A stretch of 64,000 bases of DNA from Porticoccaceae bacterium (lineage in GTDB: Bacteria > Pseudomonadota > Gammaproteobacteria > Pseudomonadales > Porticoccaceae). Numbering within the stretch: position 1 is the stretch's first letter; each line of letters begins with the position of its first letter. The notes beneath the pieces are model-generated. The model was given only the letters and a program-made list of their open reading frames with translations, did no database searches and had not been told where the DNA came from. The stretch lies in NCBI GenBank assembly GCA_029250825.1, contig JAQXEN010000044.1, positions 1-64,000 on the forward strand, written 5' to 3'. Positions 53,936 to 63,308 of the stretch are shown in pieces. A program made the position numbers and the translations under genes.

Positions 53936-55450
53936 ATGACAGAAAATAAACAAGAACCGACTTTTGAATTGCACGACTGGTTTGATGGCGGCGATATTTT
54001 TTTCCGCAGCAAAGATAAAAAACGTCTTGCTCAAGCGGTAGTGGAGATTGTTGAAAACGATCTTAGCGTCGCCCTTATTGGTTCCAATGAAGTCATTCTC
54101 GATCACTACTGTCGCATGCTGGTGGCGCGTATGCGCGGTGTGGATGGTTATTCACTGGAAGTATTTTTACCTCTCACCACCGAGAGCCTGTTAACGCGTT
54201 TTAATGACATGCTCACTGAAATCACTATGGAGCAGGCGGTGCGACCGCCCTCGCCGGAACAGCCTGTGCGGCTGTTAGTGGTTAATGATGCACGCATGGT
54301 CAATGAAGAACAGTGGGCGCTTTTGGTCCGGCTGCTAGCAGATTTCCCCGGGGTTAATGCACGCCTGGTATTAGTGATCAATAAGTCCGGCTGGCCCGCA
54401 CATGAAAAACTATTAAATATTCTCGGCAAAAAAATGCATCGCTGGATGCTAGAAGTGCCGGCGGTTGAAGAGGCGCGAGAATTGCTCGATGCCGCAGTCG
54501 AGCGCGGCTATCAGACGGAGACCGAGGCACTACTCATCGATGCTGGCTTGGGCACCATTGTCGACAGGGGCCAGAGCAATGGCCTGGTGGAGGAGTTAGA
54601 TCCCGATCTGCCGGAGATGCCTGAGCTGGATGTGGATGTATTGCTCGGCAGTGACGACATTGATGAACCCGATACCGATAGTAAGTCTGAAGGCGATCAG
54701 CAATCGCAGCGAAAGGGCATTCGACTGTGGCCGGCAATTATGTTGCTCAGCATCAGCCTTGCGGTGTCGCTACTGGTGGTCTCTTGGCTCTATCCGGATG
54801 CTCTCCGAGCTGATGGGCAAGCTGCTCAGGGCAGCGCCGACAGTGAAACGGCCAGTTACACCACTGAATCAATTGCTATACCCAGTGAAGAGCAGCTCGA
54901 GGCGAAACGCTTAAAAGTGCAAGCTGAGGTTGATGCCGCTAGTGCCACTCCTGCAAAGACAGAGTCGCTAAATGCAGCGCCTGTTAGTGCAGAGGCTATT
55001 AATCGAGAGGAGGTTAATCAAGATGCTGTCAATGACGAGCCTGCTAATGACGAGCCTACTGCTGACGAGCTCAATAGCCAGCAAACTGAGACTCAAAAAC
55101 CGGTTGCGGAACTGCCTAGTGCCGCCACTCCCGCGCCCTCAGAACCCGCAGTGGTCAGCCCGCTGGAGCGTGCCTTAAAAAGTATCGCCGAGGCGCCGCG
55201 AAGTGCCTATTTTGTGCAGCATATTGTTCTCAGTACTGAGCTTGCTGCCAAGGGCTATATCGACCGCTATCCGGCATTAAGTGGCGCCAGTGTGGTGCCT
55301 GTGTTGCTCAGTCAAAAAAATGCTTATGCGGTTGTATCCGGGCCTTTTGACACCCGTTCTGCCGCGGCTCTGTTTACCCAAAATAGCAGCGTTCCCGATG
55401 ACTATTGGATCCGCGGAGCTGCCCAATTGCAGGCCATTTTGAGGCGTTAA
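53936..55450 (+). CDS. DamX-like protein: degenerate AAA-like N-domain, one TM, C-terminal SPOR-like domain
   Basis: N-domain with LVVNDARMVNEEQWALLVRLLADFP but P-loop position reads ALIGSNEVILDHY; TM IMLLSISLAVSLLVVSWLY; low-complexity linker; C-term SAYFVQHIVLST...NAYAVVSGPFDTRSAAALF. Confidence 0.6.
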   Translation: MTENKQEPTFELHDWFDGGDIFFRSKDKKRLAQAVVEIVENDLSVALIGSNEVILDHYCRMLVARMRGVDGYSLEVFLPLTTESLLTRFNDMLTEITMEQAVRPPSPEQPVRLLVVNDARMVNEEQWALLVRLLADFPGVNARLVLVINKSGWPAHEKLLNILGKKMHRWMLEVPAVEEARELLDAAVERGYQTETEALLIDAGLGTIVDRGQSNGLVEELDPDLPEMPELDVDVLLGSDDIDEPDTDSKSEGDQQSQRKGIRLWPAIMLLSISLAVSLLVVSWLYPDALRADGQAAQGSADSETASYTTESIAIPSEEQLEAKRLKVQAEVDAASATPAKTESLNAAPVSAEAINREEVNQDAVNDEPANDEPTADELNSQQTETQKPVAELPSAATPAPSEPAVVSPLERALKSIAEAPRSAYFVQHIVLSTELAAKGYIDRYPALSGASVVPVLLSQKNAYAVVSGPFDTRSAAALFTQNSSVPDDYWIRGAAQLQAILRR

Positions 55451-55452
55451 AT

Positions 55453-55779
55453 ATGACAGATACTTCTGGCGGCGAACTCTTTACACGGGATGGATCAGCT
55501 GGACAGGTGGCAGTTGACCGGGATGGAAATCTGGCTACTGGGGAGGCCCCAGAGGTGGTTTTTGTTCCTGTACTGGAAGCTCCTGAACGAATCCCCTTTG
55601 CCGCGCTTGCTGGGGACAGCGCTCATTTGGCTGCAGCGGATCCCAAACCTGCCAGACCGCCTTATGAGGGGAGTTTTAGTAGCCGCATCGCTAAAGTTAA
55701 GCGTCAAACTGCCGATAACTCTAAACAGATAAAGAAACTTAATTTTGCTGATCAAAAAGACTTAGCGGATCTGTTATGA
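55453..55779 (+). CDS. Hypothetical protein
   Basis: ATG 55453 (8 nt after the preceding ORF) to stop overlapping the next ORF's start; operonic packing only. Confidence 0.5.
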   Translation: MTDTSGGELFTRDGSAGQVAVDRDGNLATGEAPEVVFVPVLEAPERIPFAALAGDSAHLAAADPKPARPPYEGSFSSRIAKVKRQTADNSKQIKKLNFADQKDLADLL

Positions 55780-56747
55780 GTGACAAAAAACCTGAAAACA
55801 CAGTGGACGATGAGTCTGTAAAAGATGCAGTGGCAGAGGCTCCGGCTGCGGAGCTGGAAGAGGTTGAAGTAGAGGAGTCTGAATCTCAAGGGGATACCGC
55901 GGAGTCAGTTGAGAGTCTCGGCAACACCGCGGCGAAAGTCACTGAGAGCTTAGAGCAGCTGCTCCCCGGCGTACTGGAAATTGCCGAGGCCACCAATAAT
56001 GCCGCCGATGTTAGTATCAAATCATCCGCCGCCCTGAAAAAAGGTCTCGATCAAGTTGGCTCTCAGGTGGAGTCCTTAAACGCTGCCAGTGAAAAAAGCG
56101 CTGTGCTTGCCAGTCGGGTGATGATCGGTGCGATTTCGGCGCTGGTAATTTCAGTTTTTCTCTATGGCTTTGTGGCCTTTCAACTGGCAGCGCGAGTGAC
56201 TCAGGTTGACTCAATGTTAGTGGCGGTGAGCAAGCGTGTTGTACAGATGAACAGTGCCCTTGAAACCTTTGAACAGTTGCGTTTTTCAATGAATAAGCTG
56301 TCCGCCAGTCAAGCGCAGTTTAGTGAGCGTCAAATGCTGTTGGTCGAGGCGGTGTCCCGCACCGAAGTCTCAGCCCGCGCACTGGCCACAGAAGTGCCTG
56401 ATCTGGCGGCCCAACAGGTGGGCTTAAAGACTGACGAGATTGTCAGTCAGGTGAGCAGTCTGGGGAAAGGTCTAGAAGGGCAGGGGGCGATTGTCGCGAA
56501 GCTGTCAGGAACAGTTAGCGCACTGGGTGAGCAGGTGAAATCCCTCCAAAGTCAGGTCGGCAACGTGAAACAACTTAACGCCGATGTGGAGGCCTTGATC
56601 GCTCTTGAGCGGGAGAACTATCTCGAAGTGTTGCAGCGGCAGGTTGATTTAGAAGAGGCCCGTCAGGCCGAGGGCAAGGCCGTAGAGCCAGAACCTGAGC
56701 CGGTACCTTCGGTTGTTGTATTCCCCTTTATCTCGGTTAAGCCCTAG
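55776..56747 (+). CDS. Hypothetical protein: acidic N-terminus, coiled coil, one TM, long coiled coil
   Basis: TM VMIGAISALVISVFLYGFVAFQLAA flanked by heptad-rich segments; 4-nt overlap with the upstream ORF. Confidence 0.65.
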   Translation: MSDKKPENTVDDESVKDAVAEAPAAELEEVEVEESESQGDTAESVESLGNTAAKVTESLEQLLPGVLEIAEATNNAADVSIKSSAALKKGLDQVGSQVESLNAASEKSAVLASRVMIGAISALVISVFLYGFVAFQLAARVTQVDSMLVAVSKRVVQMNSALETFEQLRFSMNKLSASQAQFSERQMLLVEAVSRTEVSARALATEVPDLAAQQVGLKTDEIVSQVSSLGKGLEGQGAIVAKLSGTVSALGEQVKSLQSQVGNVKQLNADVEALIALERENYLEVLQRQVDLEEARQAEGKAVEPEPEPVPSVVVFPFISVKP

Positions 56748-56776
56748 CGCTGCAGGCAGAGATTCTGCTGGCGCTA
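56745..56776. terminator. Imperfect hairpin between convergent flagellar operons
   Basis: TAGCGC...CAGGCAGA-GATT-CTGCTG..GCGCTA; no clear T-tract. Confidence 0.35.
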
Positions 56777-56855
56777 TACTGGCTACTTATGGAGTGCTGT
56801 GCTGTCCGAGCCTCTAGCGCCAGGCGCCTCTCTTTCAACCCGATAGGAAAGCGTT

Positions 56856-57500
56856 CTAGATTGGCTCTGCAGGGTCTTCGTTCTGCCCTGGCAGAGTTTC
56901 CTCTAGGAGTGTATCGGCACTTGGCACCGCCGCCGCGGGCAATGCCGGTAGCAGTCTTTCCGAAAATGCCTGCTTGATTGTCAGGCCGGCCCGGGAAAAC
57001 AGTGAGCTGGCCGCCTCATCGAGGGTGACGTGCAAGCGAGTGTTAGCCAGATCATCAGCTCCCACTGATTCGTGCCCCGCGGTATAAATCGCTGCCACAT
57101 ACTGTGGCGGGATCCATGAGGCCACGGAACCGCGCAGGGTGCTAATTTCCAGAGGATTGCCCGGTAAATCGATACTCTTGCCCGCTGTGCCATCTTTTTT
57201 GCCGAGCTTAAATAGAGATTCGATATGGTTTTGCAATATAAACTCAAAACGGCTCTTTAGGGCCATTACATCACCCTCTTCAAAGCCCTCGGGCAGTGTT
57301 CCTGACATTGCATCCCAGAGTACATTTCCCGACAGGCCGAGAAAGCCGTTGTCTGCCACTGCCCCGGTAAATGGAGCGCGGTTATTGTTGGCCTGAATTG
57401 ACAGTGACTCTAGGCGTTTAACACGGTCGATCAAATAGACCATAAGAATGATTGCGACCACGCTGCCGAAAAGTACGGCGAGTAATAAAATCGTTGCCAT
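56856..57500 (-). CDS. Hypothetical protein with N-terminal TM anchor
   Basis: MATILLLAVLFGSVVAIILMVYLIDRVKRLE; downstream of and co-oriented with fliA. Confidence 0.65.
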   Translation of the reverse strand: MATILLLAVLFGSVVAIILMVYLIDRVKRLESLSIQANNNRAPFTGAVADNGFLGLSGNVLWDAMSGTLPEGFEEGDVMALKSRFEFILQNHIESLFKLGKKDGTAGKSIDLPGNPLEISTLRGSVASWIPPQYVAAIYTAGHESVGADDLANTRLHVTLDEAASSLFSRAGLTIKQAFSERLLPALPAAAVPSADTLLEETLPGQNEDPAEPI

Positions 57501-57534
57501 AATATTTACCTACTTGTAACGGGTGGAGGTCGGG

Positions 57535-58071
57535 TTAGCTATTCTCGGATTCGCCATCTTCAGCATCAGCCTCGGTATCAATGTCATTATCAGCATCTTC
57601 AAGCTCATCGCGGAGAAACTGTACCGCGACAAATGGCTCCTCAAGACCCAGATCCAAACTGACTCTATCCGCCAGTTCCTGAGCCAGCTTAAGGGTTTCG
57701 GAGGGACCGACTGTCGCCGTCTGATACAGATTGCCAAGGGCATACATCTCCTTGGCAAAATCAGCGGGCACATAGGTGTACACACTGTCAGTCTTGGTCT
57801 TAACAATCTGAAAGGGTTTTGGATCTGGCATCTCTGGTGCTTCATTGCCATTTGTCAGCGCCGTTAAGCAAGCTTCCTGATAGGCCTCTGACTGCTTTGC
57901 ACCCTCGATAAAAACCTTGTCCAAATGTGCTCTAGAGCGCCCGCCAATAAGCGCTTTAAAAATCCGTGCCTCCCGGGACAGACCCGAGAGTTTGCTGGCC
58001 TTATAGTAGGAGGCCTTGGCACTTTCCATCGCTTTTTTTGCAGCGCGGTTTTTCAATAGGGAGATAACCAT
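57535..58071 (-). CDS. Hypothetical protein, soluble, acidic C-terminus
   Basis: 178 aa ORF 17 nt downstream of fliA, co-oriented. Confidence 0.65.
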   Translation of the reverse strand: MVISLLKNRAAKKAMESAKASYYKASKLSGLSREARIFKALIGGRSRAHLDKVFIEGAKQSEAYQEACLTALTNGNEAPEMPDPKPFQIVKTKTDSVYTYVPADFAKEMYALGNLYQTATVGPSETLKLAQELADRVSLDLGLEEPFVAVQFLRDELEDADNDIDTEADAEDGESENS

Positions 58072-58088
58072 AATTGAACCCCAATTAT

Positions 58089-58811
58089 TTAGTCGGTGAC
58101 ATGGTCATGCATCTGCACTCGCAGCTTATTAACGCAGGCCGACAGAATTTGGCTCACTCTTGACTCACTGATTTCTAAGACGGCACCAATTTCTTTTAGG
58201 TTCATCTCTTCTACGTAATACAGCGATACAACGGTGCGGTCACGCTCGGGCAAATTGCCTATAGAGGCTGCAAGAGCGTCCATAAACTGCTCTTGAGCAA
58301 GTTCCTCTTGAGGTTCATTGCCCTGAGTTATTGGCAGGTCTACCGAATCTGGCAGCTGAGCTTCCAGTGACACCGTTTGAAAGCGATGAGCATGGGTGCG
58401 CTCATTCTGGAAGGTGTCTGCATCTTTGCCCATAAAGTCGGCTAGCTCACCCTGACTGGGCGCGCGACCCAGTTCCCCGGTCAAGGCTGCGCTGGCTTCG
58501 TTGTGGTCGCGAATACTGACGATCGCCGAGCGCGGCAGATAAGACATCTTGCGCACCTGATCTAGAATCGCTCCGCGAATACGGTTTTTGGCAAACACTT
58601 CAAAATCCACGCCCTTTGAGGCATCGAAAGATTTATCCGCTTCAATAAGACCAATCATGCCCACTTGAATAAGCTCTTCGAGTTCCATAAAGGCGGGTAG
58701 ACGACCCTTGAGGTGCAGAGCAACGCGCTTAACCAAGCCGATATAATCTACCAGCGAAGTGCTTGGCTGATCGGCGTTTTGAATCTCTTCGTAAGCTCTG
58801 GCGTCAGACAT
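58089..58811 (-). CDS. fliA: RNA polymerase sigma-28 factor FliA
   Basis: LVDYIGLVKRVALHLKGRLPAFMELEELIQVGMIGLIEA; LPERDRTVVSLYYVEEMNLKEIGAVLEISESRVSQI. Confidence 0.98.
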   Translation of the reverse strand: MSDARAYEEIQNADQPSTSLVDYIGLVKRVALHLKGRLPAFMELEELIQVGMIGLIEADKSFDASKGVDFEVFAKNRIRGAILDQVRKMSYLPRSAIVSIRDHNEASAALTGELGRAPSQGELADFMGKDADTFQNERTHAHRFQTVSLEAQLPDSVDLPITQGNEPQEELAQEQFMDALAASIGNLPERDRTVVSLYYVEEMNLKEIGAVLEISESRVSQILSACVNKLRVQMHDHVTD

Positions 58812-58813
58812 GG

Positions 58814-59641
58814 TTAAGAGGCCTTTGCTGCCATTTGTGCAGCGACACGCTCGACAAAAAATTGAATATTTCCATTCAGTGGAACATTCGGCTCGAGCTG
58901 CATAACTTTCTTTGCCAGCGCACTAAAGTCCCGTGCGGCAACTGACGCTGGAGAGTAATTGATCAGCGGCTGCGAGGCTTTCATGGCCTGAGTAACCATG
59001 CTGTCGGCACTGATTGAGTGCAGATATTTAATCTGCCCATCGAGAAAATTTTGCACCACAGTATTGATGCTGGTGTAGAGTCGCTCGCCCTCGCGCTGGG
59101 ATTCAACGCCATTGGGGACTAAGTGAATTCGATCGAGATTATATTCCTGCATCATTACCTTGATGGTGCTGTAGGCGTCGGCGATGGAATAGGGTTCATT
59201 TTTGACCACAACAATGCGGTGTTGGCAGGCGCTCATAAACGCCATAACAGCGTCAGATAGGCCAGCGGCGACATCGACAATCAAATAGTCGAGATCGTCT
59301 TCGAGTTCGGAAAATACCTGAATGATGCCCGCAGTCTCCTGTGGACTGAGAGCTGCCATGCGCTGAATACCGCTGGCACCAGGCACTAACTTCACCCCAG
59401 AGGGCCCTTCGACAATCACTTCGCTGAGGGTTTTTTCACCGGAGATAACATGGCTAAAATTAAAGGGCGCGCGAATACCTAGGGCTAACTGAGCATTAGC
59501 CAGTCCCAAGTCAGCGTCAAAAATCATCACCTTTTTGCCGAGCGAAGCTAGTTTAACCGCAAGGTTGATGGAGATTGTCGTCTTACCGACACCACCTTTG
59601 CCGCTGGCCACTCCGATAATTTGTGTAACCGGTTTATCCAT
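58814..59641 (-). CDS. flhG: Flagellar number regulator FlhG/FleN (MinD-like ATPase)
   Basis: IGVASGKGGVGKTTISINLAVKLASLGKKVMIFDADLGLANAQLALGI. Confidence 0.95.
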   Translation of the reverse strand: MDKPVTQIIGVASGKGGVGKTTISINLAVKLASLGKKVMIFDADLGLANAQLALGIRAPFNFSHVISGEKTLSEVIVEGPSGVKLVPGASGIQRMAALSPQETAGIIQVFSELEDDLDYLIVDVAAGLSDAVMAFMSACQHRIVVVKNEPYSIADAYSTIKVMMQEYNLDRIHLVPNGVESQREGERLYTSINTVVQNFLDGQIKYLHSISADSMVTQAMKASQPLINYSPASVAARDFSALAKKVMQLEPNVPLNGNIQFFVERVAAQMAAKAS

Positions 59642-59773
59642 AACTGTTTAAATACTCATTTCACGCTTAGATATAAGATCAAGTTTTCTGTGATCGCGGC
59701 GCTGTTCAAGGTCTCTGACGCGGCTGCGAAAACAATTTCCCAAATCTCATTCTCGTTGATCCCCTAAACCTAG

Positions 59774-61072
59774 TCAAACTAATTGAATCGGCAGTTGCGA
59801 AAGAGCTTGCTCCGCTAGCTTAAATCCGTCTACAGGCACTGCTCTGTCGATGATGTTGGGTTCTGCGCCGGTCACAGATAGGGGGATAGCATGCTGTAGC
59901 AGCAGGTAGATAATTGCCCAGGGGTGGGCCTCTTTATCGAAGCGTGAAAGCATTACTGAATCCCACTGCACCGCGTCACTATTGAGCTGTCGTTTGGCTG
60001 AGGACTCCGATGCGTCTGCAGCCAATACCAAGTGTTTTTGCGCCTCTGGAAGTGCTGAGCAAAGGCTATCAATATGGCTTTGAACACTGACGCCCGAGGT
60101 GTCGATAAGAATTAATTTTCTGGCGCTCATTTCGCCGATAAGCTGCATCAGCATCTCAATGGAATTGGCTCGAAAAGTATCCACCCCGGCCTGTGAGCCG
60201 ATCAGTTGAGTTTGCGCCCAGGCGCCAATTCGGGCGTCATTAAAACTGATTAACGCGACTTCATTTTCGCCGTATTGCTGAGCCATCTGATTGGCCAGTC
60301 GGCCCGTCATCATAGTCTTCCCCGCACCACAGCTGCCGCCAATAATATGCACACCAGTGAGGTTATTGAGTAAATCAATATGCTCGATCTCATCGGCGAT
60401 CGCAGTGCTAATCTGTTCGATGGCATCGTTTATTGAGGAGCTTTGGTTGATCACTTCAATAACCGACTCACGCATTCCTAGGGGCATGCCGCTCTCATTG
60501 AAGGCTTCCACCAGAGGGCCCATTTCTTCGTTGACCGCGAGCCTGCCAGTCCAGGAGTCTTTGTGCTGGGAGAGTTTGAACTCATCGCGCATCACACTGA
60601 GTTCTTGTTTCACCAGGTCGACAATTTCTCGTGCTTTCAAATACTCTCTGTCTGCAGCTTCTTTGTAGTTCTCACCGTTCAGCGCTTTGCTGACGCTGTC
60701 CAGCGGGGCTGCCACCAATGGGTCTAGTGCCGGCATCTCTAGAGTTGCCTGAGGAGGGCTAGTGGGTTCAAAAGCCGAGCCGAAAATAATATCACTATGG
60801 CTTGCTGCAGAGGCCGCTGGCTGTTCGGTTTGTCCCTGTATATGAGCTTCGATCAGCTCACCAAATTTGGTCGCATCATGTGCTTCTGCAAGAGCTTCTG
60901 GCGTCTTGATGAGAGCGGCTTTGACCTCAGATACAAGATCGAGCGCAACAATGATCTCAGTTTGACCCTTTACTCTGTTATTGGCGACAATCATTGCATC
61001 TTCACCGTAAAGGTTAAAAACTTGTTCCATTGCGCTGCGTGTATCGCGAGCCAAAATTCGTTGTAGTTCCAT
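59774..61072 (-). CDS. flhF: Flagellar biosynthesis GTPase FlhF, divergent G domain
   Basis: N-terminal B domain (DTRSAMEQVFNLYGEDAMIVANNRV); GGSCGAGKTMMTGRLA; LILIDTSGVS; between flhA and flhG. Confidence 0.9.
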   Translation of the reverse strand: MELQRILARDTRSAMEQVFNLYGEDAMIVANNRVKGQTEIIVALDLVSEVKAALIKTPEALAEAHDATKFGELIEAHIQGQTEQPAASAASHSDIIFGSAFEPTSPPQATLEMPALDPLVAAPLDSVSKALNGENYKEAADREYLKAREIVDLVKQELSVMRDEFKLSQHKDSWTGRLAVNEEMGPLVEAFNESGMPLGMRESVIEVINQSSSINDAIEQISTAIADEIEHIDLLNNLTGVHIIGGSCGAGKTMMTGRLANQMAQQYGENEVALISFNDARIGAWAQTQLIGSQAGVDTFRANSIEMLMQLIGEMSARKLILIDTSGVSVQSHIDSLCSALPEAQKHLVLAADASESSAKRQLNSDAVQWDSVMLSRFDKEAHPWAIIYLLLQHAIPLSVTGAEPNIIDRAVPVDGFKLAEQALSQLPIQLV

Positions 61073-61102
61073 TGCTCAATTACCCTGTATTAATGTTGAG
61101 TA

Positions 61103-63208
61103 TTAATTCTGTTCATCGATGCTAACTGTTGCCACGACTTTGACGGATTGATCTTCCGGTATCTCGCTGTAGGAGAGCACTGTCAGATCGGCCAGTCTGT
61201 GGCGGATTATTTTTGATAGCCAGGGACGAATTCCCGGCGACACTACCAGCACTGCTGGCATGCCTTGATTTTCAACTTCCTGTGTATTTTCGGCGAGGGC
61301 TTTAAACAACCCTTCAGCAAGCTTTGGCTCGATTATCAAACCTTGATTGGTGCTGCTCTGCTGCAATACGTTGTGCAGCATTTGTTCTAGGGAGGGCTCC
61401 AGTGTGATCACTGGCAAGCTGTCGTTAATTTCAACCAGTCCCTGAACAATCATGCGCCCCAGTCGCGGTCTAACTGCTGCGGTTAATTCATCGGCGTCTT
61501 GGGTGCGGGCGCTCTCGGTGGATAGCACTTCAATAATGGTGCGCATATCTCGCACTGAGACAGACTCATCGAGAATGTTCTGCAATACCTTAGTAATGGT
61601 TGCCAGAGGCAGTTTGCCCGGCACTAGATCCTCCACCAGTTTCGGCGCTCGCGCGGCGACTTTGTCTAGTAACTGCTGGCTTTCATCATGACTGAGCAGC
61701 TCGGAGGAATTGCCCCGCAGTAATGTGTTGAGGTGAGTGGCAATGGCGGTGGCGGAGTCGACAACGGTATAGCCAAGTGTCCGCGCATAGTCACGCTGGC
61801 TGGGGTCGATCCACACGGCGTCTAAGCCAAAGGCTGGCTCTTTGGTGGCGGTGCCCTCTAACTGGCCGTGTACCTGACCGGGATTAATCGCCATTTCACG
61901 ACCGACCTTGATCTCGCCCTTGCCGCGTACAACACCGTTCATGACGATATGGTAAACATCCGGAGCCAGGTCTAAGTTGTCGCGAATACGGATCGGTTGA
62001 ATCAAAAAGCCCAGTTCCGCTGAGAGTTTTTTGCGCACACCTTTCACTCTGGTGAGCAGTTGGCCGCCGGCATCAGCGTTGACCAGTGGAATAAGTCCGT
62101 AGCCGATATCCAGTCCCACCAGATCAACTTGATCCACATCATCCCAACCAAGTTCTTCGGTATTGGCTTTGGCGGAGTCACTGGAGGCTGCATCCAGAGT
62201 GACAGTCAATTCACGGCGCTGACTACTCTGCGCGAGGAAATAACCCAGTACTCCCGAGCCGATTCCGAGGCTTAAAAATATTAGATGTGGCATGCCCGGT
62301 ACCAGCCCGAGCAGAATCAAAATACCCGCGGCAACAAAAAAGGCCATGGGGTTATTGAGCTGGCTCTTGGCCTGTTCAGACATAGATTCAGACGTGGTTA
62401 CACGGGTAACAATAATCGCTGTGGCGAGGGATAGCAGCAGTGATGGAATCTGTGCCACCAGACCATCACCGATGGTGAGCAGTACATAGATGCGGCCGGC
62501 TTCGGAGAAGCTCAGATCATGCTGTGAGATACCAATAATCAAACCGCCGACAATATTGATAATCAGAATCAGCAGGCCGGCGATAGCATCACCGCGAACA
62601 AACTTTGAGGCACCATCCATAGAGCCAAAGAAATCTGACTCTTGGGTAATTTCTTCACGGCGAAACTTAGCCGTTTCCTGGTCGATCACACCGGCGTTTA
62701 AGTCGGCATCAATGGCCATTTGCTTGCCGGGCATGGCGTCTAGGGTAAAGCGAGCGATTACCTCGGAGACGCGGCCAGCACCTTTAGTGACAACGATAAA
62801 GTTAATGATCATCAGGATCGAAAAGATAATAAAGCCGACTAGATAGTTGCCGCCGATAACAAATTCGCCAAAGGCTTCAATAACCTTGCCTGCTGAGTCC
62901 GGCCCTTCATGGCCCTTGACCAGTACCAGTCGCGTTGAGGCAACATTGAGACCGAGGCGCAACATGGTGGCGAGCAGCAGAATCGAGGGGAATGATGAAA
63001 AGTCGAGAGGCTTAGAGCTGTTAATGGCGACCATAATGATCACCAGGCCAATAATAATATTAAAGGTGAACAAAAAATCTAATAAAAACGCTGGCAAGGG
63101 TAGGATCAGCATCGAAATAATCAGTAATACCAGCGCCGGAACACCCAGCGTGGACAGTTCGATTTTTGACAGATCCTGTCGTATGTTTGACAGTGTTGCA
63201 GAAGCCAT
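61103..63208 (-). CDS. flhA: Flagellar biosynthesis protein FlhA
   Basis: LDFLFTFNIIIGLVIIMVAINSSKPLDFSSFPSILLLATMLRLGLNVASTRLVL. Confidence 0.98.
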   Translation of the reverse strand: MASATLSNIRQDLSKIELSTLGVPALVLLIISMLILPLPAFLLDFLFTFNIIIGLVIIMVAINSSKPLDFSSFPSILLLATMLRLGLNVASTRLVLVKGHEGPDSAGKVIEAFGEFVIGGNYLVGFIIFSILMIINFIVVTKGAGRVSEVIARFTLDAMPGKQMAIDADLNAGVIDQETAKFRREEITQESDFFGSMDGASKFVRGDAIAGLLILIINIVGGLIIGISQHDLSFSEAGRIYVLLTIGDGLVAQIPSLLLSLATAIIVTRVTTSESMSEQAKSQLNNPMAFFVAAGILILLGLVPGMPHLIFLSLGIGSGVLGYFLAQSSQRRELTVTLDAASSDSAKANTEELGWDDVDQVDLVGLDIGYGLIPLVNADAGGQLLTRVKGVRKKLSAELGFLIQPIRIRDNLDLAPDVYHIVMNGVVRGKGEIKVGREMAINPGQVHGQLEGTATKEPAFGLDAVWIDPSQRDYARTLGYTVVDSATAIATHLNTLLRGNSSELLSHDESQQLLDKVAARAPKLVEDLVPGKLPLATITKVLQNILDESVSVRDMRTIIEVLSTESARTQDADELTAAVRPRLGRMIVQGLVEINDSLPVITLEPSLEQMLHNVLQQSSTNQGLIIEPKLAEGLFKALAENTQEVENQGMPAVLVVSPGIRPWLSKIIRHRLADLTVLSYSEIPEDQSVKVVATVSIDEQN

Positions 63209-63291
63209 TTAATAAAGCCTATTTAAAACAGTAAGTTAACTTTCAATTACTTTTGATCAGATTCAATTTTTTCTTGCCTATGCCCTTGGAT

Positions 63292-63308
63292 AGCAATATT
63301 TGTGCCAT
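63292..63308 (-). promoter_or_regulatory. Sigma-54 promoter for flhA-flhF-flhG-fliA
   Basis: Minus strand ATGGCACAAATATTGCT: correct GG-N10-GC spacing, about 84 nt upstream of flhA. Confidence 0.83.

Noticed and set aside
56789-56977. 62 aa ORF between convergent operons
   Set aside because: Largely antisense to the 214 aa minus-strand ORF; no supporting features.
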